From: Oricola sp.
GTDB taxonomy: Bacteria > Pseudomonadota > Alphaproteobacteria > Rhizobiales > Rhizobiaceae
Assembly (NCBI RefSeq): GCF_022763245.1
Contig: NZ_JALEGV010000005.1
Span: 240,717 to 304,716 of the forward strand
Length of the DNA: 64,000 bases
Direction of reading: 5' to 3'
Below the pieces are notes generated by a model that worked only from the letters and a program-made list of their open reading frames with translations, searched no databases and had not been told where the DNA came from. Below, in pieces: positions 1 to 7,514 of this stretch. Position 1 is the first letter of the stretch. Every line of letters begins with the position of its first letter. Both the position numbers and the translations under genes were made by a program.

Positions 1-240
1 GGGCTGCACTTCCTGGACGATGCGGATGAGATTGGTCGCGTCGGTCAGATCGCCATAATGCAGCGATAGGCGCACGTCGCGCTCATGCGGGTCCTGGTAG
101 AGATGGTCGATCCGGCCAGTGTTGAAGGAGGACGACCGGCGCTTGATGCCATGGACGTGATAGCCCTTGTCGAGCAGCAGCTCCGCCAGATAGGCCCCGT
201 CCTGGCCCGTGATCCCGGTAATCAGCGCTGTCTTCGTCAT
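1..240 (-). CDS. gmd: GDP-mannose 4,6-dehydratase, N-terminal 80 residues (cut by window edge)
   Basis: The reading frame starts at an ATG at 240 and runs off the left edge. The N-terminus carries the extended-SDR nucleotide-binding motif GITGQDG (residues 9-15), followed by the sequence around [15 protein letters not shown], which is typical of GDP-mannose 4,6-dehydratase. The enzyme converts GDP-mannose to GDP-4-keto-6-deoxymannose, the first step to GDP-fucose or GDP-rhamnose for surface polysaccharide. It lies 7 bases downstream of the MarR-type EPS regulator gene on the same strand, so the two are probably co-transcribed. The catalytic residues lie outside the window. Confidence 0.93.
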   Translation of the reverse strand, partial: MTKTALITGITGQDGAYLAELLLDKGYHVHGIKRRSSSFNTGRIDHLYQDPHERDVRLSLHYGDLTDATNLIRIVQEVQP

Positions 241-247
241 CGGCTGC

Positions 248-625
248 CTAGTCTCTTATCTTGAGGTCCAACAGGATGTCGGCATCGTCCTGATGCTCGT
301 CCCGCAGCGCCTCGATCTCCGCCTTCAGCGCCTCGAATTCACGCAGTTTCCGCTTCAGGAACCGCGCCGTCAGCGCGGCCTTTTCCGAGGCACCCTTCGG
401 GGTCAGCAGGTAAGCATAGCGCAGCTTGTTGTCGGCGGCACGGAAGTTCTTGACCTTCACGTGCCCCTTTTCCGCCAGCGCATTCAGGCAGAAATTCACC
501 GCGCCGAGGCTGACGCCCAGCGCCTGGGCAATGTCGCGCTGCGAATATTCCGGATTGTCCTGCAGGAGCCGCAGGACACGGAAGCGTACGTCTTCGCGCT
601 GATCTTGGATCCGGCTCGCCGTCAC
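248..625 (-). CDS. MarR-family EPS-associated transcriptional regulator
   Basis: This 125-residue protein has a winged helix-turn-helix (helices about residues 28-52, wing about 53-73) followed by a charged, probably coiled-coil tail (about 80-112) suited to dimerisation. The form matches the MarR-type regulators regularly found inside exopolysaccharide clusters. It sits between the epimerase and gmd in the same orientation. A 266-base gap separates it from the epimerase gene upstream (626-891); that gap holds no convincing gene and may carry a promoter for this gene and gmd. Its ligand and targets cannot be read from the sequence. Confidence 0.85.
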   Translation of the reverse strand: MTASRIQDQREDVRFRVLRLLQDNPEYSQRDIAQALGVSLGAVNFCLNALAEKGHVKVKNFRAADNKLRYAYLLTPKGASEKAALTARFLKRKLREFEALKAEIEALRDEHQDDADILLDLKIRD

Positions 626-891
626 GAGGAAAGCAAGCCCGTCAGAAAGCCAAAGCTACCGCAGCGAGGGTCACTTCGTGGACCGCCCGGGAGTGCGTTT
701 CCGGCAAATGTCGCGACAGTCAATCATGCCTGTTCACGCATGAACGCTTACCCGTTCTTCCCGCAGATACAACCCCTGATTATTGGGGGTGTTCGTTTTC
801 GGGGTCATGGAGAGTGTGCCAGAAGAGACCCGGGCAAGCCTTCGACGAGCAACAGATAGCGGCCAAATGTGACAGCCGCGCGACCCGCGGC

Positions 892-1914
892 CTACAGGCC
901 GTGATATCCGCGGTACCAGTCGACGAAGCGGGCGACGCCCTGCCTGACGGACACTTTTGGCGTGTAGCCCACGGCGCTCTTCAGGCTCGACACGTCCGCC
1001 CAGGTGGCATGGGTGTCGCCCGGCTGCGGCGGCAGCATGACACGCTGAGCGGGCCGGCCGATCGCCTCTTCCAGCGCACCCACGAAATCCATAAGCTGAA
1101 CCGGCGTCGAATTGCCGATATTGTAGATGCGGAACGGCGCCTGTGAAGTCGCGGGATCGGGCGCGTCGCCCGACCAGTCGGGGTCCGGCTCGGCCGGCTG
1201 GTCGCTGGCCGCCACGATGCCGCTGACGATGTCGTCGATGAAGGTGAAATCGCGGCTGTGATCGCCGTTGTTGTAGAGTTCGATCGGTTCGCCGGCGAAG
1301 ATCGCCCTGGCGAATTTCATCGGCGCCATGTCCGGTCGCCCCCAGGGACCGTAGACGGTGAAGAAGCGCAGCCCGGTGGTCGGGAGGCGGAAGAGATGGC
1401 TGTAGGAATGGGCCATCAACTCGTTGGAACGCTTGGTCGCGGCGTAGAGCTGCAGCGGATGGCCGACGCAATGATGCTCGCTATAGGGCATCTGCGTGTT
1501 CGCGCCATAGACCGACGAAGTGGAGGCGTAGGTCAGATGCGCGACACCGCTGTGGCGGCACGCCTCCAGCATGTTGGCGAAACCGACGACATTCGTCTGG
1601 ACGTAGCTCATCGGATTCTCGAGCGAATACCTCACCCCCGCCTGGGCGGCCAGATGGATGACCCGGTCCGGTGCGTGCTCGGCAAAGCAGGCGTTCACCA
1701 GCGCCGTATCGACGATGTCGCCCCGGATGAATCCGTAGCCGGCATTGGTGGAGCGAGCGACCTTGTCGAGCTCGGCTAGCCGCGCTTCCTTCAGCGCTTG
1801 ATCGTAATAGTCGTTGACGGAATCGATGCCGACAACCGTGTCGCCGCGTTCCAGCAGGCGCCTGGCGACGTGGAAACCGATGAAGCCGGCCGTGCCGGTG
1901 ACGAGGATCTTCAT
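892..1914 (-). CDS. NAD-dependent nucleotide-sugar epimerase (UDP-glucuronate epimerase type)
   Basis: A 340-residue extended short-chain dehydrogenase. The start is placed at the ATG at 1914, because the Rossmann motif GTAGFIG (residues 7-13) then follows the usual short beta strand; a longer open frame upstream lacks this logic and overlaps ugd. The catalytic Tyr-Lys pair is Y157/K161 (YAATK), with the Ser region STSSVYG at 131-137. Overall it resembles the UDP-glucuronate 4-epimerase family (LpsL/LspL of rhizobia). It follows UDP-glucose dehydrogenase by 34 bases, which supplies UDP-glucuronate, so the two probably act in sequence to make UDP-galacturonate. Exact substrate is inferred. Confidence 0.88.
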   Translation of the reverse strand: MKILVTGTAGFIGFHVARRLLERGDTVVGIDSVNDYYDQALKEARLAELDKVARSTNAGYGFIRGDIVDTALVNACFAEHAPDRVIHLAAQAGVRYSLENPMSYVQTNVVGFANMLEACRHSGVAHLTYASTSSVYGANTQMPYSEHHCVGHPLQLYAATKRSNELMAHSYSHLFRLPTTGLRFFTVYGPWGRPDMAPMKFARAIFAGEPIELYNNGDHSRDFTFIDDIVSGIVAASDQPAEPDPDWSGDAPDPATSQAPFRIYNIGNSTPVQLMDFVGALEEAIGRPAQRVMLPPQPGDTHATWADVSSLKSAVGYTPKVSVRQGVARFVDWYRGYHGL

Positions 1915-1948
1915 CGGGTCGCGACCCGTTGCAAACGCAGAGACACTG

Positions 1949-3295
1949 TCACTCGGCTGCCTGGCTCGCCGCGTCGGCCAACCAGCCAGTGGATGCGCGG
2001 CCGACGCCTTCATAGGCAAATCCGGCGCTCTCGACCTGGCTCGCATCGTAAATGTTGCGCAGATCGACGAGGACCGCTTCGGCCATCGTTCCGCGCAGGC
2101 GCGCAAAATCGAGCGAGCGGAAGGCGTCCCATTCGGTGACGATCACCAGGGCGTGGCACCCCTCCGCCACCTCGTAAGTGTCGGCGCAGAACGCCACGTC
2201 CTTCAACAACGGCGCAGCCTGCTCCATGCCTTCCGGATCATAGGCGCGAATGTTGGCGCCATGGTCCTGCAGCGCCTGGATGATGCTGAGCGACGGCGCC
2301 TCGCGCATGTCGTCCGTGTTGGGCTTGAACGTCAGGCCCAGAACGCCGATTGTCTTGCCGCGGACGGCGCCGCCGCATGCACGCACCACCTTGCGCGCCA
2401 TGGCACGCTTCCGCTGGTCGTTGATGGCGACGGTGGTCTCGATCAGGCGCATCGGGCTTTCGGCGTCCTGCGCCGTCTTGACCAGCGCCAGCGTGTCCTT
2501 CGGGAAGCACGAGCCGCCGTAGCCAGGACCGGCATGCAGGAATTTCGGGCCGATGCGGCCGTCCATGCCGATGCCGCGCGCCACGTCCTGCACATTCGCG
2601 CCGACGCGCTCGCACAGATCGGCGATCTCGTTGATGAAGGTCACCTTCATCGCCAGGAAGGCGTTGCCCGCATATTTGGTCAGTTCCGCGGTGCGGCGTT
2701 CCATGAACAGCACCGGCGCGGCGTTGAGGAAGAGCGGGCGATAGAGCTCCTGCATGACCGCCTTGGCACGCTCTTCGGTCGTGCCGATGACGATCCGGTC
2801 CGGCCGCTTGAAATCGTCGATCGCCGACCCTTCGCGCAGGAATTCCGGATTGGAGACGACGGCGAAATCCGCCTCGGGATTTTCCCGCCGGATGATCCGC
2901 TCGACCTCGTCGCCGGTGCCGACCGGAACCGTCGATTTCGTCACGACGACGGTGAAGCCCGACATGGCGTTGGCGATCTCGCGGGCGGCCTGTTCGACAT
3001 AGGACAGGTCCGCATAGCCGTCGCCGCGGCGCGAGGGTGTGCCGACGGCGATGAACACGACATCCGCATCGGCCACGGCGGAAGCCAGATCGCCGCTGAA
3101 GCGCAACCGGCCCTGCCTGGCATTGGCCGCCACAAGCGTGTCGAGACCCGGTTCGTAGATCGGAATGCGGCCGGCGCTCAACGCCTCCAGCTTGGCCGGA
3201 TCGTGATCGATGCAGGTCACCGCGTGGCCGAAATCGGCAAAACAGGCGCCTGAAACAAGGCCGACATAGCCGGCGCCGATCATCGTGACTTTCAT
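1949..3295 (-). CDS. ugd: UDP-glucose 6-dehydrogenase
   Basis: A 448-residue enzyme that oxidises UDP-glucose to UDP-glucuronate with two NAD+ in the cytoplasm. The start is the ATG at 3295, giving the classic opening with GAGYVG at residues 7-12. The catalytic cysteine is C263 in GGSCFPKDT, preceded by the conserved EFLREG segment at about 151-156. Length and motif order match the Ugd/RkpK family. It lies between the priming glycosyltransferase gene and the epimerase gene in the same direction and feeds uronic acid into the polysaccharide, and likely into the LPS as well. Confidence 0.96.
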   Translation of the reverse strand: MKVTMIGAGYVGLVSGACFADFGHAVTCIDHDPAKLEALSAGRIPIYEPGLDTLVAANARQGRLRFSGDLASAVADADVVFIAVGTPSRRGDGYADLSYVEQAAREIANAMSGFTVVVTKSTVPVGTGDEVERIIRRENPEADFAVVSNPEFLREGSAIDDFKRPDRIVIGTTEERAKAVMQELYRPLFLNAAPVLFMERRTAELTKYAGNAFLAMKVTFINEIADLCERVGANVQDVARGIGMDGRIGPKFLHAGPGYGGSCFPKDTLALVKTAQDAESPMRLIETTVAINDQRKRAMARKVVRACGGAVRGKTIGVLGLTFKPNTDDMREAPSLSIIQALQDHGANIRAYDPEGMEQAAPLLKDVAFCADTYEVAEGCHALVIVTEWDAFRSLDFARLRGTMAEAVLVDLRNIYDASQVESAGFAYEGVGRASTGWLADAASQAAE

Positions 3296-3462
3296 GGTCG
3301 TTCCTCGCACTTTCCGAGCGTGCCGCGCACCCGCGCGGCAACCGTCAAAACGCAATCCTGCTTATGAACGCCCCGAGGCCTGCCCGCAACAGTTCGATGG
3401 CCGGCCCGAAACGCGTCTCATCGACGCTCCCCGCAAACCGAGACCAATCGACGAGCTGTCGC

Positions 3463-4773
3463 CTATTTGGAGCCTTGACCTCTGAACATGGTCTCGATCG
3501 TGCGCATGAAGATCAGCACGTCGAGCCAGGGCGACAGGTACTTGATGTAGAAGAAGTCGAATTGCAGCTTTTCCAGCACGTCGCCGGATTCCACCACATG
3601 GCCCTGATTGACCTGCGCCCAACCGGAAATGCCGGGCCTGACGACGTGGCGGTACCGGTAGAAGGGCAGTTCTTCTTCGTACCATTGGGAGAGCGGCACC
3701 GCCTCGGGACGCGGACCGATCCAGCTCATCTCGCCCTTCAGGATGTTGAGGATCTGCGGCAACTCGTCGATGCGGTATTTGCGCAGGAAGCGGCCGACCG
3801 GCGTGATCCGCTGGTCGTCATTCTTGGTCTTGGCCGCCTCGCGGTCGCTCGCATCCGTCGGCCCGTCCGCCATCGTGCGGAACTTGTAGACAGTGAACTC
3901 CTCGCCGCGATAGCCGATGCGCGACTGGCAGAAGAAGATCGGGCCGTCGGAGGTCATCTTGATGATCGGGCCGACGATGGCGACGATCAGGCCGAAGAAC
4001 GGCAAGGCGATCAGCGCGGCGGTCCAGTCGATGACCTGCTTGGCGTTGATATAGAGCATGTTCGGCAGGAGCGACCCGAAGGTGTTTTCCGACAGATGTT
4101 CGATCTGGACGCGACCGGTCAGCGATTCCGCCACCTGCTTGGTGTGATAGACGGGAATGCCCGCCAGGGTGGTGTCGGCGAGATATTTTTCCCACTCGTC
4201 GCACAGGTCCGACCGCAAGTCGGCAACGACACCGCCGACATAGGGCAGTTCCTGCGACGGGTCGGAAAGCCGGATCCAGTTCACGTTGCCCAACGCCATC
4301 AAGGCGTCGGCGTTGCCCCCCGGCACGACGGCAAGCTTGGGCGCGATGAAGCGTTCGTTGACCAGCTGGATGAACGTGAACCAGACGAGCGAGAACCCGT
4401 AGCTCGTCAGCAGGACGAAGCGGCTGTAATCGAAGCGGAAGACCAGGAGAACGGCGGCAAGGGCTGCAAACGGCATACTCACCGTCACGAAGGTGTAGAT
4501 GCCCGTCTGCACGCCTGGAAAATTGTAGAGGCGGCGGAGCAGGACGAAGGTGGCCAGCACCGCCAGACCGGATCCGAGCGTCGCATAGAAGATCGTGTCG
4601 GGTACGCGGCCATTCGGCCAATACTGGCCACGCAACATGACCGGAACGATGACACAGAACAGCAGCGCCATCGGAAGCTGGAAACGGATGCGCGTGACGA
4701 AGCGGGGCACGGACGACGTGCGGTCGCGCGCCGTTTCCGACCTGGCATTGTGCAGCGAAAACGCGACGTTCAT
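3463..4773 (-). CDS. Exopolysaccharide priming polyprenyl glycosyl-1-phosphate transferase
   Basis: A 436-residue inner-membrane enzyme. The N-terminal half has about four hydrophobic segments (roughly 32-47, 60-80, 90-112, 118-137) and a further one at about 248-271. The C-terminal bacterial sugar-transferase domain shows KFRTM (297-301), DELPQ (336-340) and GPRP (353-356), the hallmarks of the WbaP/ExoY/PssA group. It should transfer a hexose-1-phosphate to undecaprenyl phosphate and so start the repeat unit. It lies 44 bases downstream of the NusG-like gene, consistent with one EPS operon. Which sugar is transferred is not visible. Confidence 0.93.
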   Translation of the reverse strand: MNVAFSLHNARSETARDRTSSVPRFVTRIRFQLPMALLFCVIVPVMLRGQYWPNGRVPDTIFYATLGSGLAVLATFVLLRRLYNFPGVQTGIYTFVTVSMPFAALAAVLLVFRFDYSRFVLLTSYGFSLVWFTFIQLVNERFIAPKLAVVPGGNADALMALGNVNWIRLSDPSQELPYVGGVVADLRSDLCDEWEKYLADTTLAGIPVYHTKQVAESLTGRVQIEHLSENTFGSLLPNMLYINAKQVIDWTAALIALPFFGLIVAIVGPIIKMTSDGPIFFCQSRIGYRGEEFTVYKFRTMADGPTDASDREAAKTKNDDQRITPVGRFLRKYRIDELPQILNILKGEMSWIGPRPEAVPLSQWYEEELPFYRYRHVVRPGISGWAQVNQGHVVESGDVLEKLQFDFFYIKYLSPWLDVLIFMRTIETMFRGQGSK

Positions 4774-4817
4774 CGGTCTTTCTCTCGCCGTTGCATCGGG
4801 TTGCGCATAGGCCTAGC

Positions 4818-5333
4818 TCACGCCGGAATGAGGTTGTCTTGCGACGTCTTGACCGCGATTGACGAAACGAAACGCATCAGCACCTCGACCCGCCCCCTGT
4901 CGTCCATGGAGATCAGTTCGCCGACCTGTTTGGCAAACGGGCCTGACATCAGTGTGACGGTGTCACCGACCTTCAGTTGCGGCGCATAGCTGACGAAACC
5001 CTCCGCGTCGGAGAAACCCTGAAGCGACTCCACGAAGCCCTTGGGCAACGCGATGGGGCGTTCGTCCTGCATCAAAATGAATTTGACGCCCATCGTTCCG
5101 TTGATGGACTGCCAGCGCACAGTATCGACGCACATGCGCACGAAGACATAGCCCGGAAACAGCGGCGCGGTCTTCGTGATCAGCTTGCGGGCATGGCGGA
5201 TCGTCGCCTTGCGCTTCGGCAGGAAGACCTCGAAAGACTGGTTCTCGAGTTGCTGGGCGGCCAGAGCCTCGCGTGCCGGTCGCGTCGCGACGACATACCA
5301 ACGAGCATCTGTTTTTCCTGTTTCGAACGGCAT
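4818..5333 (-). CDS. NusG-family specialised antitermination protein of the EPS operon
   Basis: A 171-residue NusG paralogue: NGN domain at about 11-107 and a KOW-type segment at about 121-148. The housekeeping NusG is expected next to secE/rplK, so a copy at the head of a polysaccharide operon fits the RfaH/UpxY/LoaP group, which helps RNA polymerase read through long operons. The start is set at the ATG at 5333, preceded by GTGGGG a few bases away; an in-frame TTG at 5348 would add five residues but has no clear ribosome site. A 438-base AT-richer leader precedes it and would be the place for a loading site. Confidence 0.85.
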   Translation of the reverse strand: MPFETGKTDARWYVVATRPAREALAAQQLENQSFEVFLPKRKATIRHARKLITKTAPLFPGYVFVRMCVDTVRWQSINGTMGVKFILMQDERPIALPKGFVESLQGFSDAEGFVSYAPQLKVGDTVTLMSGPFAKQVGELISMDDRGRVEVLMRFVSSIAVKTSQDNLIPA

Positions 5334-5771
5334 ATGCCCCACAACCAAACGTCGCCAACCGGAAATATCAAATTTCTAACCGATGCCCTGTCGGTCAGTA
5401 CCACACGCATGCACACAAATGGAATTCAAGGACACGCCTCTCATCCAATCAAAACCAAAAGACCGTCAATTCTAAGGCGTTCAAATCTCTGTGATGAATT
5501 CTGAAACAGCCTAAATATGCCTATACCGGAATGTATTTCGCGACCGAATAGGCGATCGACACTTCCCTCCCCGCAGACATTTCCGGACCGTTTCTGCTCG
5601 ATTCAGGCGAAAAAAGACTACCGGCCCGTAAAGATCAACCGCAACATCTTGCCGTGCGCATGAGATCACCCCAAAGGCAAGCATCTAGGCTCCGAGTCAC
5701 AGACTCGAACCCCGTAAAATTCGTACTCTTGAAGCCTATGGAGAAGCGGAACCTTGCAGACCCTGCAAGAC
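5334..5771. promoter_or_regulatory. 438-base non-coding leader upstream of the EPS operon
   Basis: No gene is supported here. The stretch is visibly richer in A and T than its surroundings, and it separates the FecR-like gene from the NusG-like gene, so it probably holds the EPS operon promoter. A short dyad, CGAGTC-ACA-GACTCG, lies at 5693-5707, nested inside a wider inverted repeat TAGGCT (5686-5691) / AGCCTA (5733-5738). I cannot assign a -35/-10 pair with confidence. Confidence 0.4.
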
Positions 5772-6305
5772 TCAGTTGCTCGACGCGCTGTCGCCACCAC
5801 TCAGCCCGAACGCGATCCCGGCGATGCCGGCAATCCCGCCAAGAGCGAGAAGGGCAGCCGCGCCCGATCCGCCTCCGGCAGAACCAGCGCCCGCGGCGGC
5901 TGCAGTGCCGGAATCAGGGGCCGGCGCCGGTGCAGGCTCAACACGGGTCAGCATGGCACAGAGCTTTTCGCTCGTGGCGAACAGGGCCAGTTCCGAACTT
6001 GCGCCCATATTCACCTTGCAACCGGTCCCGCCGGCGCTGGAAGAGGCGAAAATGCTGATCTTTGCAGAGGCGTTGGCGCCCGTCAGGACTTGCGACCCGA
6101 GAAACAGGGGCTGGCCTTCCTTGGCCTGGGCCAGACCGTCCTCGACCGAGGCGAGAACCTGGCCCGATCCGGCATCGATCCGGCCGATCGCTTCGGTCAC
6201 ATCGCCGAGAGGTACGGTGCAGGTGCAGGACACATCCTGAGCTGCGACGGGAACAGTCACCGTCGCAAGGAAGGAGAGTGCAAGGGCTGCCTTGAATATT
6301 CTCAT
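5772..6305 (-). CDS. Secreted FecR-like protein with C-terminal glycine-rich anchor
   Basis: A 177-residue protein beginning at the ATG at 6305. Residues 1-22 form a Sec signal peptide ending in VAAQD. The mature part has the pattern of a FecR-type domain, about residues 38-110: G-x-V, then EGQPLFLGSQVLTG, alternating short strands, and SSELALF. An Ala/Pro linker (about 122-130) leads to a Gly/Ala-rich hydrophobic segment (about 145-170) that may be a membrane anchor. Four cysteines (27, 29, 96, 116) could form disulfides. It lies beside the EPS locus in the same orientation, which suggests a role at the envelope. The family call is by eye and moderate. Confidence 0.6.
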   Translation of the reverse strand: MRIFKAALALSFLATVTVPVAAQDVSCTCTVPLGDVTEAIGRIDAGSGQVLASVEDGLAQAKEGQPLFLGSQVLTGANASAKISIFASSSAGGTGCKVNMGASSELALFATSEKLCAMLTRVEPAPAPAPDSGTAAAAGAGSAGGGSGAAALLALGGIAGIAGIAFGLSGGDSASSN

Positions 6306-6634
6306 TGATCGAAGCCTCGGACCTTGGCTTGGCACATGAACACCATATTGATCGTTAACATCATGACAAACCGTGAATCAATCCGAAAGGATTGCCATTT
6401 CTTGCCATTACTCGATGCAAGTGCACACTATTGAAGAAGTGTGACATGCACGCAACGAGCGTTCCGTGCGCCGAAACGCCACATGCAGCGATCTTGATGT
6501 GTTTTTGTTTGTACATGCCGCAGCGCGAAACCACAATGGCAGACGCGTCAATGGCTTGCCCTGATCCAGACGTTTCAGCCGCCGCTGCAATCAAGAATTG
6601 TAACAACCGCCGCCATACGCCGTTTCGCACGCGA
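6306..6634. promoter_or_regulatory. 329-base intergenic region between FecR-like gene and uraH
   Basis: No gene is supported. It lies upstream of the FecR-like gene and downstream of uraH, both on the minus strand. Two features stand out: a hairpin CAATCC-GAAA-GGATTG at 6379-6394, and two copies of TTGCCATT at 6392-6399 and 6402-6409, exactly 10 bases apart. They are 87-104 bases upstream of the FecR-like start, a plausible place for an activator site. Confidence 0.4.
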
Positions 6635-7000
6635 TCAGCTTCCCCGGTAGGTGGAATAGCTCCAGGGCGTGACGAGCAGGGGCACGTGATAGCCGGCCTG
6701 CGGGTCCGAAATGGCGAATCGGAGCGGCACGACATCCAGGAAGGGCGGGTCGGATTGCTCGGGCTCGCCTTTTTCCGTGAAATAGACGGACACCTCGAAA
6801 TGCAGTTCGTAGACGCCCTTCTCCATCTCGTCGGGCCCGAGCAGCAACTCGTCGGTGCGCCCGTCCGCATTGGTGATGGCCTGTTTGACCAGATCGAGCT
6901 TCCCGCTGCCGGGCGGCGCCTTGTAGAGGGTCAGCCGCATGCCCTGTGCGGGCTTGCCGGTGGCCGTGTCGAGGACGTGGGTGGAGAGTTTTCCGGGCAT
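6635..7000 (-). CDS. uraH: 5-hydroxyisourate hydrolase
   Basis: A 121-residue transthyretin-like protein. It begins with the family signature STHVLDTATGKPA (residues 6-18, including H8) and ends in the diagnostic YRGS (118-121); both contribute to the active site. It hydrolyses 5-hydroxyisourate to OHCU, the step after urate oxidation. The gene starts one base after the uraD stop codon, so it is the last gene of the purine-degradation operon and probably translationally coupled to uraD. Confidence 0.97.
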   Translation of the reverse strand: MPGKLSTHVLDTATGKPAQGMRLTLYKAPPGSGKLDLVKQAITNADGRTDELLLGPDEMEKGVYELHFEVSVYFTEKGEPEQSDPPFLDVVPLRFAISDPQAGYHVPLLVTPWSYSTYRGS

Positions 7001-7001
7001 G

Positions 7002-7514
7002 TCAGGCCTCTATCAGATCGTTCAGACGAAACGCGCCGATCCTGGCGATCTGCGCTAGCGCTTCCGTCATCTCCTCTTCCGGCGCGTGATTCAACCGTGC
7101 TTCGAACGACGCCAGGATCGACTGCTTGTCGTGGCCGCGCACGGCAAGGATGAAGGGGAAACCGAAGCGCGCCTTGTAGGCGTCGTTCAGCGCGTGAAAC
7201 CGGGTGAACTCGTCGCTGCTTAACCGATCCAGGCCGGCGCCCTTCTGTTCGGAGGTCGATTCGGCCGTCAACTCGCCGGCCAGCGCCGCCTTGCCGGCGA
7301 GATCCGGATGCGCCTTGATCAGCGCCAGTTGCGGCTCGCGGCCGGCACGATCGATCGCGACGACCATTGCCGCATGCAAGGCCTCGATCGAGGCGAAGGG
7401 ACGTTCGCCGCTCACCGCCTCCGCCACCCAGGGCGAATGCTCGAAGACCGCGCCGAGCGCATCGACGAACTCGGCTTCCGAGCACGTGTTGAGATCGTCG
7501 AGCGCAATCGTCAC
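7002..7514 (-). CDS. uraD: 2-oxo-4-hydroxy-4-carboxy-5-ureidoimidazoline (OHCU) decarboxylase
   Basis: A 170-residue protein that starts at a GTG (7514) overlapping the xdhB stop as GTGA. The active-site histidine is H69 in KAHPDLAG; the FEHSPWVAEA segment (24-33) and the C-terminal region with ILAVRGHDK (122-130) also fit the family. It converts OHCU to S-allantoin, completing the urate-to-allantoin steps together with uraH. The long open frame upstream of the GTG lies inside xdhB and is not part of this gene. Confidence 0.95.
   Translation of the reverse strand: MTIALDDLNTCSEAEFVDALGAVFEHSPWVAEAVSGERPFASIEALHAAMVVAIDRAGREPQLALIKAHPDLAGKAALAGELTAESTSEQKGAGLDRLSSDEFTRFHALNDAYKARFGFPFILAVRGHDKQSILASFEARLNHAPEEEMTEALAQIARIGAFRLNDLIEA

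Noticed and set aside
777..816. CCCC...GGGG hairpin upstream of the MarR-type gene as a terminator
   Set aside because: The stem is only about five pairs with a bulge, and the T-rich stretch lies on the strand opposite to local transcription.
1814..3253. 479-residue open frame opposite ugd
   Set aside because: Shadow: ugd has all its motifs, and this frame has none.
5686..5738. tRNA-like stretch (GGTTCGAGTC on the minus strand)
   Set aside because: The T-arm-like bases are followed by a poor stem with one mismatch and two G-T pairs, and there is no acceptor, D or anticodon arm. It is better seen as a plain inverted repeat.
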